In this document: positions 39,970 to 48,167 of the stretch, in pieces
Numbering within the stretch: the stretch's first letter is position 1
Layout: every line of letters starts with the position of its first letter
DNA from: Parvibaculum sp.
Lineage (GTDB): Bacteria > Pseudomonadota > Alphaproteobacteria > Parvibaculales > Parvibaculaceae
DNA length: 64,000 nucleotides
Assembly: GCF_019635935.1 (NCBI RefSeq)
Contig: NZ_JAHBYN010000001.1
Coordinates: forward strand, 868,001 to 932,000
Direction of reading: 5' to 3'
Notes under the pieces: generated by a model
Seen by the model: the letters and a program-made list of their open reading frames with translations, nothing else
Told to the model about the DNA's origin: nothing
The model's database searches: none
Program-made: the position numbers and the translations under genes

Positions 39970-40380
39970 ATGCGAGCCTTGTTGAAGAAGGTGCTGTGCG
40001 CGGCGGGTGTCGTCTCGATACTGGCAACTACGGGGTGTACGGACGAGGGTACTGCCGGCAGCTATTCCGGCTATTACCGGCAAGGCTTCGAGCAGAGCGA
40101 CTTCTACACGCATGACGGCCAGGGCCCGTGGTGGGTCGATGCCGGCGAGCCTGAGTGGGAGAAATTCATGGCGCATATCGTGCCCGCTTCGGGGCGCGGA
40201 AGCGCCGCGACCTTGCGCATGATTGTCGAAGGCCGGCTGACGGCGGGCGGCGGCTTCGGTCATCTCGGACAATACGACAAGCGCCTCTTCGTGACGCGTA
40301 TCGTCGACATCGAGCCCGTTTCGGCGGAGCACTATCAGGCCGTCATTGCCGAATTTCGTGCATCGCCGGCAACGAACTGA
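39970..40380 (+). CDS. Small lipoprotein of unknown function
   Basis: The 136-residue product starts with a lipoprotein signal (AAGVVSILATTGCTDEG) and has a Tyr/Trp-rich middle (GYYRQGF, GPWWVDAG). No family is recognised. It is divergent from the envelope operon and 20 nt upstream of a LuxR-type response regulator with which it is probably cotranscribed. Confidence 0.75.
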   Translation: MRALLKKVLCAAGVVSILATTGCTDEGTAGSYSGYYRQGFEQSDFYTHDGQGPWWVDAGEPEWEKFMAHIVPASGRGSAATLRMIVEGRLTAGGGFGHLGQYDKRLFVTRIVDIEPVSAEHYQAVIAEFRASPATN

Positions 40381-40400
40381 AACGAGGCCTCGGGGGAACC

Positions 40401-41048
40401 ATGCTCAACGTCATCATCGCCGACGATCATCCGATCTTCCGGGCGGGCATCAGAACGACACTGACCGATGCGCTGGGCGAGGCGACAATACGCGAGGCCG
40501 GCGACATGGCGGCGTTGCGGGCGCGGCTCGACGACGCGGCGGCGGACCTTTTGTTACTCGATGTGTTTTTTCCCGGTCTCGAGCCCGAGGCCGACGTCAA
40601 GGGTTTGCGCCGCGCCTATCCGCCGATGGCCATTCTGATGGTTTCGATGCTGACCGAGCGCAGCGCCGTCGAGCGGCTGTTACGGGCGGGCGCCAACGGT
40701 TTCATCGGGAAGTCGGCGCCGCCGGACAGTCTCGCGCGCGGACTGAAGGAGGTCATGGCGGGCGATCGGCCCGTCTATATGCCGGCGCCGGGCCGCGGGC
40801 GGCGGGCCACATCTGGCGATAATCCAGTCGCCGCCCTGCCCCGCCGGCAGCTTCAGATATTGCGGTTCATTTGCCTCGGGCTATCCAACAAGGAAATCGC
40901 GGCGGAACTCGACCTTTCGATCTCGACCGTTCGCCATCACGTTTCAGCGTTGCTGCACCGGCTGAATGTCGCCAATCGCGCCTCCGCCGCAAGCTACGGC
41001 GTCGCGCAGGGTGTGCTTGCGTCAACCGAGCACGCTGAGGATGGCTGA
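40401..41048 (+). CDS. NarL/LuxR-type response regulator
   Basis: The 215-residue product has a receiver domain (ADDHP acidic pocket, phospho-acceptor Asp54 in LLLLDVFFPG, Lys in FIGKS) and a C-terminal LuxR helix-turn-helix (LGLSNKEIAAELDLSISTVRHHVSALL). The following hybrid kinase gene converges and overlaps it by 27 nt at the 3' ends. The pair may form one signalling system despite opposite orientation. Confidence 0.93.
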   Translation: MLNVIIADDHPIFRAGIRTTLTDALGEATIREAGDMAALRARLDDAAADLLLLDVFFPGLEPEADVKGLRRAYPPMAILMVSMLTERSAVERLLRAGANGFIGKSAPPDSLARGLKEVMAGDRPVYMPAPGRGRRATSGDNPVAALPRRQLQILRFICLGLSNKEIAAELDLSISTVRHHVSALLHRLNVANRASAASYGVAQGVLASTEHAEDG

Positions 41049-42761
41049 ACGAAGCTGGGCCGGCCGCACCGGCTTGTGAAGCAACACAAGATTTTCGCGC
41101 AAGACGCGCTCGCGCATTTCAGGTGTCGAACTTCCCGATATGATGAGTGCCGGAACGGGGCCGTGCGCGGCACGAAGAGTGGAAATAATGTCGAGGCCGG
41201 TACGGCCGGTGCCGAGGTCGTGATCCGAAACGATCAGATCGGGTGGTTCGATCTCGTAAATTTTCGCGGCCGGAACATCGGCGCATGTTTCGACTTCCCA
41301 GCCCCATCTCGCAAGGAGGGCCGCAACCGCCTCGCAGACGGCGCGGTCGTCGTCGATCACCAGCGCGCGTCCGGGCGATGCGGCGGCGGGCTCGATTTCC
41401 TCGACAGGCTTCGCATCGTCGACAAATGCCGCCTTCTCGAAGGGACCGACCGAGAAGGTCGTGCCGCTGCCCGGCCGCGAGCGCAGCGAAACACCGATCT
41501 GCAGGACCTCGGACAAGCGCCGTACGATCGCCAGACCGAGGCCGAAGCCGTCGACCGCTTCGGCGGCGGCCCCGCTGCGCTCGAACTCCTCGAAAATGCG
41601 CGCCTGCTCCGACGGCGCAATGCCGCGCCCGGTGTCGCTGACGTCGAAGAAAATCCCGGCCGCTTCCTCGCGCACATGGACACGGACATCCGTTCCTTGC
41701 GCGTGCTTGATCGCGTTGGAGACCAGGTTTTGGAGGATCCGCCGGACAATCAACGGATCGCTGCGGATAATCGCGCCGCTCGATTTGTACGACAGCCGGA
41801 CGCCGGCGACACGCGCAGCCAGCGCGAACTCTTCGCATATGCCCTCGACCGGTTCCGAGGCGGCGAAGCGCGAGATTTCGGGCCGGGTCTGGCCGGTGTC
41901 GAGCAGTGTGACATCGAGAAGCGAATTGAAAAGCTTGGACAGGGCGTCGACCGATTGCTCGATACGCGTCAGAATTTCGCGCGTGCGCGCCGGCAGCGCG
42001 TCTTTCGACAGCGCCGCCAGGAAGAGACCCATCGAATGTACCGGCTGGCGCAGATCGTGGCTGGCCTGGGCGAAGAACAACGACTTGGCTTCGTTGGCGG
42101 CATCGGCTTCCGCGCGCGCGGATTTCAGAATTTCCGCCTGCGCCTCAAGCTGACGCGCCAGTTCCATTTTTTCCCATTGCAGCAGGAATCCACGACGCGT
42201 GAAGGAGCGCAACGCCCAGCCGAGCGCCAGCATCAGGACCATGAAGACGAGAAGCATTGCGCCCGGAATTACGCCTTTGGCATCCGGGTGTTCGATCAGC
42301 AGCCGTATTACCTGGGCCGGCACGATGATCGAAAGCGTGGCGGCAAGCATCGGAAAATGCATGTTGTGCGTACCGACGCCTGTCAACACGGCACCGCCGA
42401 TGATGAAGCCGATGAACACCTGCAGGTCCGTGTCGCCGGCCGGAAAGAAAACAAGGCCGAGGAAGCCCCAGCTCAGGGCGAGGAGAACGGCCGATACGTC
42501 GAAGGCGAGCGGCAGGTGGCCGAGTGGCGCGCCGGCGGCGGCGAGCGCCGAACCACGAAAACAGATCACCCCCTGCCACAGCGCAAACAGAACCATCCAC
42601 GCAGCCCAGGCCGCGATCAGCGGCGCCGGAAAGTGAATCCGGAGCGAATAGGAGAGCAGCGCGGCAGACAAGACGTGCATCGGCCAGACATAGCGTCCAA
42701 GCCGCAATATCAGCGCGTTGCCCTGATAGCGCAGATAGTCTTCGCTGGCGTCCTGTGCCAT
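41022..42761 (-). CDS. Membrane-bound hybrid histidine kinase (HDLRQP type)
   Basis: The 579-residue protein has about six membrane segments (residues 25-188), a coiled coil, a HisKA variant SHDLRQPVHS (His235), a HATPase domain (NLVSNAIKH, DTGRGIA, GFGLGLA) and a C-terminal receiver with Asp513. The HDLRQP H-box defines a subgroup of hybrid kinases that often donate phosphate to NarL-type regulators. Its 3' end overlaps the convergent response-regulator gene. It is the last gene before the accessory region. Confidence 0.9.
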   Translation of the reverse strand: MAQDASEDYLRYQGNALILRLGRYVWPMHVLSAALLSYSLRIHFPAPLIAAWAAWMVLFALWQGVICFRGSALAAAGAPLGHLPLAFDVSAVLLALSWGFLGLVFFPAGDTDLQVFIGFIIGGAVLTGVGTHNMHFPMLAATLSIIVPAQVIRLLIEHPDAKGVIPGAMLLVFMVLMLALGWALRSFTRRGFLLQWEKMELARQLEAQAEILKSARAEADAANEAKSLFFAQASHDLRQPVHSMGLFLAALSKDALPARTREILTRIEQSVDALSKLFNSLLDVTLLDTGQTRPEISRFAASEPVEGICEEFALAARVAGVRLSYKSSGAIIRSDPLIVRRILQNLVSNAIKHAQGTDVRVHVREEAAGIFFDVSDTGRGIAPSEQARIFEEFERSGAAAEAVDGFGLGLAIVRRLSEVLQIGVSLRSRPGSGTTFSVGPFEKAAFVDDAKPVEEIEPAAASPGRALVIDDDRAVCEAVAALLARWGWEVETCADVPAAKIYEIEPPDLIVSDHDLGTGRTGLDIISTLRAAHGPVPALIISGSSTPEMRERVLRENLVLLHKPVRPAQLRSAILSVLG

Positions 42762-42837
42762 GCCGATGCCGCCCCCGTCCCAACGCCGGCAGCATAGCAG
42801 GTGAAGGCCGATGCGTCGCAGCCCCCTGACCCGAAGT

Positions 42838-43063
42838 GCTTGTAAATGAGAGCTTTCGATACCTGCGCATGCCTTGCAATGTCGGAAGGGCCGACAGGAT
42901 TGGCACGGCTCTCCGTCATGGCAGCAAAGACCGCGCTCCTCAGACGTTCTTCCCTTGCCTCACGATTCCATGGACGCAGAAGTGCCCGACGGTGCTGCTG
43001 CCCAGGAAGGCTCTGATGCTCAGCGCCAGGCGGCAGCTTTGACCCGCTCTGAAGTTGAGTCAT
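42838..43063 (-). pseudogene. Truncated TetR-family regulator (DNA-binding domain only)
   Basis: Read on the minus strand, a TetR helix-turn-helix is clear (REERLRSAVFAAMTESRA, then DIARHAQVSKALIYKHF), but the homology stops after the HTH at about 42838 and the frame runs into unrelated sequence in front of the kinase gene. The ligand-binding domain is missing. This break is the best candidate for the left boundary of the accessory region. The true N-terminus is unclear. Confidence 0.65.
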
Positions 43064-43227
43064 TTCAGCTTGGATTTGAATCACTTTGAAGTTGCGGCGA
43101 TACTATGCGCACCGGTTGAAAGTGATTCAGTCAAACATTGATTTTATTGAACTTTTTCGGGAGCCCGTGACTCGTTTCACCGGCTTAACGTGACTCAGAT
43201 GAGGTGGTTTTCAAGTTCGTTTGACTC
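43055..43227. repeat. Cluster A: six copies of an AAAGTGAYTCA-like motif
   Basis: Copies on the plus strand: AAAGTGATTCA at 43119, GTGACTC at 43167, GTGACTCA at 43190, TTGACTC at 43221. Copies on the minus strand: 43055-43067 and 43076-43087. Several short, similar, partly inverted sites within 170 bp resemble the TnsB-site arrays at Tn7-like transposon ends. The same motif recurs upstream of tnsA (44691-44934). Confidence 0.55.
43184..43227 (+). repeat. 44-bp inverted repeat, left copy
   Basis: This segment is the inverted partner of 44710-44753, with 35 of 44 positions identical by eye, including a 14-base run TTTTCAAGTTCGT flank and GATG core. The pair encloses the debris and toxin-antitoxin genes. 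Confidence 0.75.
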
Positions 43228-43288
43228 GATACAGCTAAGCAGCTGATTTCGCCTCCCTTTCGGCAGAGCACAGACACCCCAAAAATAT

Positions 43289-43405
43289 CGGCGTCAAATA
43301 GCGTTCACGCCCGACATGGTCGCAAAGCACTACGGCCGATTCCTGCCGCAGGACAAAGCCGCGCTTGCGGCACAGGTGCTCAACAGGGTGTGGACAGCAT
43401 CCTGA
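43289..43405 (+). pseudogene. Debris, possibly the C-terminal end of an integrase
   Basis: A frame ending in TGA at 43403-43405 encodes a tail containing MVAKHYGRFLPQDKAALA, which resembles the C-terminus of tyrosine recombinases (…HY…LP…AA). The catalytic region is absent. The rest of 43228-43558 has stops in all frames beyond short stretches, plus another unassigned remnant on the minus strand (43420-43530). Assignment is tentative. Confidence 0.35.
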
Positions 43406-43558
43406 ATTGGTCCGCTCGATCAGGATACCGACCGCCAGACTTCGCCGGCGGCGCCGTCCAGCCACTTCACGTAGTCGACCTCGGCGCCACTCCAATGATG
43501 AGTCTGGAACAGCGCCAAGTCGTTTCCTATATGGCAAAAGAAGCCATAATGGCAATAA

Positions 43559-43587
43559 TTGACAAATCTGGCTATTTTGGTTAGAAT
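43559..43587 (+). promoter_or_regulatory. Sigma-70-type promoter of the toxin-antitoxin pair
   Basis: TTGACA (43559-43564), a 17-bp spacer and TAGAAT (43582-43587) form a near-consensus promoter 29 nt upstream of the antitoxin ATG. The palindrome GCCAT-A-ATGGC at 43543-43553 abuts the -35 and is a likely autoregulatory operator for the antitoxin. Confidence 0.75.
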
Positions 43588-43615
43588 TTTCGCGTCGATC
43601 TCAATGGAGTGGAAG

Positions 43616-43966
43616 ATGCCCGCCGATATCATCCCCAGTCTGAAAACACTGCCGCAGCGGAGCGCAACGCAGGTGAAGAACAGATGGGCGGACGTGGTGC
43701 GCGAGGTGCGCAAGCTCGGCAGCGTCGCTATCACGCAGCACAACCAGGTTGAAATGGTGGTGATGAGCGCTGAGAGCTACCAAAAGATCTCCGCCCATGC
43801 CGAGGAAGCCCGTGCCCGTGGCGAAGCGGGGCTTGCCACACTTTCAGATGACTTCGATCGGCGCCTCGCGTCGTTCAATACCGATGGGATCCGCGATCGG
43901 GTCGAGAACGTGATGTCCGCGCGCGGCCGCATCAAACGTCCTGCGAAAGCTGGCGCCACTTACTGA
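43616..43966 (+). CDS. Phd/YefM-type antitoxin
   Basis: The 116-residue product has a Phd/YefM N-terminal domain (RSATQVKNRWADVVREVRKLGSVAITQHNQVEMVVMSAESY), which binds DNA and neutralises the partner toxin through the C-terminal tail. ATG at 43616 follows a GGAG-like site. Its TGA overlaps the ATG of the zeta-type toxin gene by 1 nt, a typical antitoxin-first arrangement. Confidence 0.88.
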   Translation: MPADIIPSLKTLPQRSATQVKNRWADVVREVRKLGSVAITQHNQVEMVVMSAESYQKISAHAEEARARGEAGLATLSDDFDRRLASFNTDGIRDRVENVMSARGRIKRPAKAGATY

Positions 43967-44616
43967 TGCCCGCAAAGCTGGCTCGTCCCGTCATTTTCGT
44001 GCTGGCCGGCGTCAATGGTGCCGGCAAAAGCTCGGTGGGCGGCGCGCTCCTCAAGGAATATGGCCTGGAGTGGTTCAATCCCGATACCTTCTCGCGAGAG
44101 CGGGTGGCGCAAGGCATCGACAAGGATAAGGCGGACGCCGAAGCCTGGGCCTATGGCAAGTCCCGGCTCGAAGGGGCGATTGCCGGAGGCACCGATTTTG
44201 CCTTCGAGACCACCCTTGGCGGCAACACGATCACGGCGCTGCTGGCCAAGGCCGCGGCCACGCATGACATCGTCATGATCTTCTGTGGCCTCGATACGGT
44301 GGAGCGCCATATCGCGCGCGTTGCCCTCAGGGTGAGGCATGGCGGGCACGACATCCCTGAACAGAGGATCCGGGAACGGTGGATGACCGCGCGGCGGAAC
44401 CTGATATTCCTGTTACCGCATCTCAAGGCGCTGCAGGTTTTTGACAATAGTCTCGATGCGGCGCCCGGCAAGACGATTCCGAAGCCTCTCCTGGTCCTGG
44501 AGATGGAGGATGGGCGCGCGCTTTATCCTGTGCAGGATGATCTCGCGGCTCTCAAGACGACGCCGGACTGGGCAAAGCCGATCGTCGAAGCGATGCTGCG
44601 CGCCGAAACGTCCTGA
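43966..44616 (+). CDS. Zeta-toxin-type P-loop kinase
   Basis: The 216-residue product has Walker A GVNGAGKS (residues 15-22), FNPDTFSRE with the catalytic-type Asp40 and FETTLGG with Glu81, and a distal Arg-rich helix, the layout of zeta toxins that phosphorylate UDP-N-acetyl sugars and block peptidoglycan synthesis. The usual zeta partner is an epsilon antitoxin; here the partner is Phd-like. Substrate not proven by the sequence. Confidence 0.85.
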   Translation: MPAKLARPVIFVLAGVNGAGKSSVGGALLKEYGLEWFNPDTFSRERVAQGIDKDKADAEAWAYGKSRLEGAIAGGTDFAFETTLGGNTITALLAKAAATHDIVMIFCGLDTVERHIARVALRVRHGGHDIPEQRIRERWMTARRNLIFLLPHLKALQVFDNSLDAAPGKTIPKPLLVLEMEDGRALYPVQDDLAALKTTPDWAKPIVEAMLRAETS

Positions 44617-44690
44617 CGGTCCACAGCCGCCAGCGCCCGTGGGAGGGTGCCGTGTTCGAGTGCCGGTGTTTTTCTGAAAGGGGGATGAAA

Positions 44691-44934
44691 TCAATCACAT
44701 ACCCTTTTTGAGTTAGACGAACTTGAAAAATGCCGCATCTGAATCACGCCAAGCGGTGTGACGTGATAGTGTGGACAGCTCCCACCTTCGGCATTTGAGT
44801 GCCAAGATTAGGTTTGCTGTTCAACACAATCAGGTCAAGCGCTGTACGCTCCCGCCACCAGACAAAAAGTGACTAGACAGTTACTTTTAATCATCCTAAA
44901 TTTTAGATGAATTTGGCGGGACGGAATGTGACTC
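44691..44934. repeat. Cluster B: AAAGTGAYTCA-like motifs upstream of tnsA
   Basis: Copies: minus strand 44691-44698 and 44740-44747; plus strand AAAGTGACT at 44866; minus strand AAAAGTAACT at 44888-44879, which makes a near-palindrome with the previous copy; plus strand GTGACTC at 44928. In Tn7 the end next to tnsA carries several TnsB sites that overlap the tns promoter; this cluster occupies that place. The exact terminus cannot be fixed. 44935-45231 shows no gene. Confidence 0.55.
44710..44753 (-). repeat. 44-bp inverted repeat, right copy
   Basis: Inverted partner of 43184-43227 (35/44 identity). Together they bracket about 1.5 kb with the toxin-antitoxin pair. A TGTCCACAC sequence stands just outside on the minus strand (44777-44769) and is found again at 43399-43391. 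Confidence 0.75.
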
Positions 44935-45231
44935 CGAAATAAATAAGAACATATACGGGTCTGCCTTCAACGTGGCTGAGAGGTGGCACCACCAGCCGTC
45001 TGGCCGCCTTCAACCAGGAAACCAGGAGAAGCAGACTAATGACAGTGCCTTTCATCTAATTTCCGATTGCGTCGCGCCAAGCAGAACAGCCTTTCGGCCT
45101 TCTGCCCGTTTGCGGATCGCCCCGATACCAGCCGGCGCCCCAATCACAACAACAACCGACAAATCATCGTCACGCAGACCGTGTTCCGGCTGCGACAGGC
45201 TTTGCACGTCCGATTCATCAGGAGATAGCGC

Positions 45232-45978
45232 TTGAACAAGCATCTTGGAGATTTTCAATGCTTTACCGACCTCTCGAAGGTCAAGGCTGACATCAAAAGT
45301 ATTAGCAGGGTGGCGCGGATCGTTTTCAGCACGACGGGCGGCCCCCTTCGCACGATCATCACGGGTACCAAGTGCCGCCCGACTGGCATCTATCACAGTG
45401 TCAAGACCGGTCACGCTCAACCCTACGAATCCCAAGCCGAGCTTCTCTTCATGCAGCAGTGCGAAGCGGACCACGAAGTGGCCGCTTGGCTTGCTCAGCC
45501 TCATCGCCTGGAAATGTTCATTGAAGGAAAGAAGCTGATCTATTTCCCCGACTTCTCGGTGCTCTATGCCGACGATCGGGAGGAGGTCATCGAGGTCAAA
45601 CGGGACAAGGCAAGGGAAGTATCCGGTGATCTCGCAGCCAAACTTGAACGGGCGGAGCGCATCTATCTATCTGCCAATGTGAAGCTCCGCATCCTCGACT
45701 TCTCCGACTTGCGAACGGAGCCGCGCCACTCGAACGCCGAAGAAATCCAGCGCCACTCGCGTACGCGCTACTTCCAGCACGAAGTCTTCTGGCTGACTGA
45801 GCATATCCACCGAGATCCGAGTGGAACCATACCCTTTGCCAAAGCCATCGAGCTTCTGGGTGGAGGCGTCGTCGGCAAAAAGAAGCTCTGCGCCATGATT
45901 GTCCGCAGGCATTTCGGCGTCGACCTCGATGCAAACCTGACCGGCGCCTCGCCTGTCTTTCCTGTTTCGACCGACTGA
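45232..45978 (+). CDS. tnsA: TnsA-like transposon endonuclease
   Basis: The 248-residue product matches TnsA: YESQAELLF with candidate Glu66/Glu70, FPDFSV with Asp107 and EVIEVKR with Glu121/Lys123 form a restriction-enzyme-like E-D-ExK site. TnsA cuts the 5' ends of the element so that transposition is cut-and-paste rather than replicative. The start is a TTG preceded by GGAG at 7 nt; no suitable ATG is nearby. A C-terminal helical region would contact TnsC. Confidence 0.88.
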   Translation: MNKHLGDFQCFTDLSKVKADIKSISRVARIVFSTTGGPLRTIITGTKCRPTGIYHSVKTGHAQPYESQAELLFMQQCEADHEVAAWLAQPHRLEMFIEGKKLIYFPDFSVLYADDREEVIEVKRDKAREVSGDLAAKLERAERIYLSANVKLRILDFSDLRTEPRHSNAEEIQRHSRTRYFQHEVFWLTEHIHRDPSGTIPFAKAIELLGGGVVGKKKLCAMIVRRHFGVDLDANLTGASPVFPVSTD

Positions 45979-45998
45979 GCACATAGGGAGCGATACCG

Positions 45999-48167
45999 AT
46001 GTTTCTGAGACTGGACGTTGGCGACATTGTCTTGGCGGTCGAGGGTGACTACGAGATCAAGAACATTATGCTCGATGGAAGCCTCGTGCTGCAGAAGCAG
46101 TTCGGGCAGGACAGCTTGTTTATGTCGCAAAGCGAGCTCCTCAAGCGGTACGCCGACCGCCGCCTCAGAATTGTGAAACGGGAAGACCGTCGGCGAACGA
46201 GGGTAGAAACATTCGGCAAGACCACAGCCAGAGATCCCAATATCGATCCCGGCCCGCAGGCCAGGATCCGTCAGCTGCTGCTGGTCGCGTATGACAAATC
46301 GCCGGTCGCTCTGTCCGACAAATCGCTTAAAGCATTCATCCGGAACTTTGACCTGCCGAAGGATCTTAACGAGGCAAATTGCCGGCCAAGCGCAGGAACA
46401 TTGAGAAGAGACATAAGGAACAGAATCGAAAACGGCCATCGGCCGATCTCCATTATGGGTTACAAATCAAGCCGATCTGCGTCTCTCCGAATGGCGGAGG
46501 ATGTAGTGACGCTGCTTCTCAAAAGCGTTTACTGGTTCTACGAGAAGCGAGAGAGGACAGTTGCCGAGGCCTATGATCGATTGAAGAGCGTCGTAGACAT
46601 CCTCAATTTGCGCGCCAGAAGATATGGCCGGTATTCCGGACTGAAATGTCCAAGTCACGAAACCGTCCGCCACTGGATCAGACGGTGCGAGAACTACGAC
46701 CTCCACAAGAAGAAGTATGGGGACAAGGCGGCGCGCCGTCGGTATCAAGGATCCAGTGGCGCCCGAGAGGCGAAGCGGCCGCTCGATGTCGTCATGATCG
46801 ACGCGACGACCCTCGACGCCTTCACCATCGTGGACAATGACCGCCGAAATGTTCTTGGGCGCCCGACACTGGTGGCCGCCATCGATGTATGCACGAGGAT
46901 GATCCTCGCGATATTCATCACTTTCGAACCGCCCAGCATCTATGCCGTCATGAACTGCATCAAAGATGCCTTGACGCCGAAACAAGATATCATTGCGCGG
47001 GAGTTTCCTGACATTCGCAAGCCGTTCGTAGCGTTTGGATGTATGCGTTGTGTAATTCTGGATAATGCGTTGGAGAATGTCAGCTCTTCGACGCAGGACA
47101 ACCTGCGCGACTTCGGCATTGATGTCGAATGGGCGCCCGTGAAGACACCGGAGTTCAAGGTGTACATCGAGCGTTTCTTTGGCACTCTCAATACAGGCCT
47201 GCTGCACAAATTGCCCGGGGGAGTTCCCGCACCGCCGAAAGAGCTGCGTGAACAGGACATAGATCCCCGCAAGCAGGCATGCATGACAATCAATCATCTG
47301 GAGGAGCTTGTTCTACAGTTCGTTCTTGAAGTCTATCAGTACCGGCACCACCGCGGTATTGATGACATACCGATAAAGCGTTGGGAGAGGCTGACGAAGG
47401 AGCATGGTATCGATGTCCTCGATGATCTGACGCGCATCGACGACGCTTGTGGCTATGTCAGAAACGCGAATCTGACAAGAGACGGCGTGAAGGTTGAGGG
47501 GCTGAGATTTCACGACAGAAATACCGTCACCGAACTTCTCGCCGATCTGTTGCCGTCGGCTCCCCGGGGGAAGCGACGCAAATCGTCCAACAGCGTTCCG
47601 GTCAAAATCAAGCTCGACCCTGCGGACATCTCGAGTATCCGGGTGTGGAATTCACATACGCGGAGCTACCAGGAACTACCCAATGTACAGCAACACTACA
47701 GCAAAGGTGTATCTCTCTGGTTCCACAGGTTTCTGAAGAAACGGGCCAGGCAGGAAGAGGAAGAGTTCGTCTCCGAAAGCGACCGGGTAAAGGCGCGAGT
47801 AAGGCTGACGCGTTCCGTGGAGAATGCCGGAGCGACCGACAAGCTCAGGCGCGCTCGCTTTATGACGCAGATCGAATCTTCGTCCTCGTTGGAAGTCCAG
47901 CACGCACCTCCCCGGCACGACGGCAATGCGCCGGTGGTGAGCATCACGCCGGGCATGGAGAACCGTGCGGACGGTGGAGAATCGCCGGCTGGATTTCTGC
48001 GCGGCAGAGCCGCGCGCAAAGTGAACGCGAACAAGCGTCAAAAATCAGCTGCCTCGCGCTCGAAAAAGCAGTCCACAACAGTTTCGGAAACGGGTCTCAG
48101 GCTCAAGGATCCTTCTTCTTTCATGGCACACATCGGCACGGCCGAGGGATGGGACGAACGTGATTGA
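45999..48167 (+). CDS. tnsB: TnsB/TniA-like DDE transposase
   Basis: The 722-residue product has N-terminal HTH-rich DNA-binding regions (about 80-240), an rve-type catalytic core with Asp268 (VVMIDAT), Asp355 (CVILDNA) and Glu391 (VYIERFFGT), the last two separated by 35 residues as in the D,D-35-E family, and a C-terminal Mu-B-like tail. It binds the transposon ends and joins the 3' ends to target DNA. It starts 20 nt after tnsA and overlaps tnsC by 8 nt. Confidence 0.93.
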   Translation: MFLRLDVGDIVLAVEGDYEIKNIMLDGSLVLQKQFGQDSLFMSQSELLKRYADRRLRIVKREDRRRTRVETFGKTTARDPNIDPGPQARIRQLLLVAYDKSPVALSDKSLKAFIRNFDLPKDLNEANCRPSAGTLRRDIRNRIENGHRPISIMGYKSSRSASLRMAEDVVTLLLKSVYWFYEKRERTVAEAYDRLKSVVDILNLRARRYGRYSGLKCPSHETVRHWIRRCENYDLHKKKYGDKAARRRYQGSSGAREAKRPLDVVMIDATTLDAFTIVDNDRRNVLGRPTLVAAIDVCTRMILAIFITFEPPSIYAVMNCIKDALTPKQDIIAREFPDIRKPFVAFGCMRCVILDNALENVSSSTQDNLRDFGIDVEWAPVKTPEFKVYIERFFGTLNTGLLHKLPGGVPAPPKELREQDIDPRKQACMTINHLEELVLQFVLEVYQYRHHRGIDDIPIKRWERLTKEHGIDVLDDLTRIDDACGYVRNANLTRDGVKVEGLRFHDRNTVTELLADLLPSAPRGKRRKSSNSVPVKIKLDPADISSIRVWNSHTRSYQELPNVQQHYSKGVSLWFHRFLKKRARQEEEEFVSESDRVKARVRLTRSVENAGATDKLRRARFMTQIESSSSLEVQHAPPRHDGNAPVVSITPGMENRADGGESPAGFLRGRAARKVNANKRQKSAASRSKKQSTTVSETGLRLKDPSSFMAHIGTAEGWDERD

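Noticed and set aside
43420-43743. Minus-strand 107-codon frame over the antitoxin promoter
   Set aside because: It overlaps the well-supported promoter and antitoxin gene; only its last 30 codons look protein-like and cannot be assigned.
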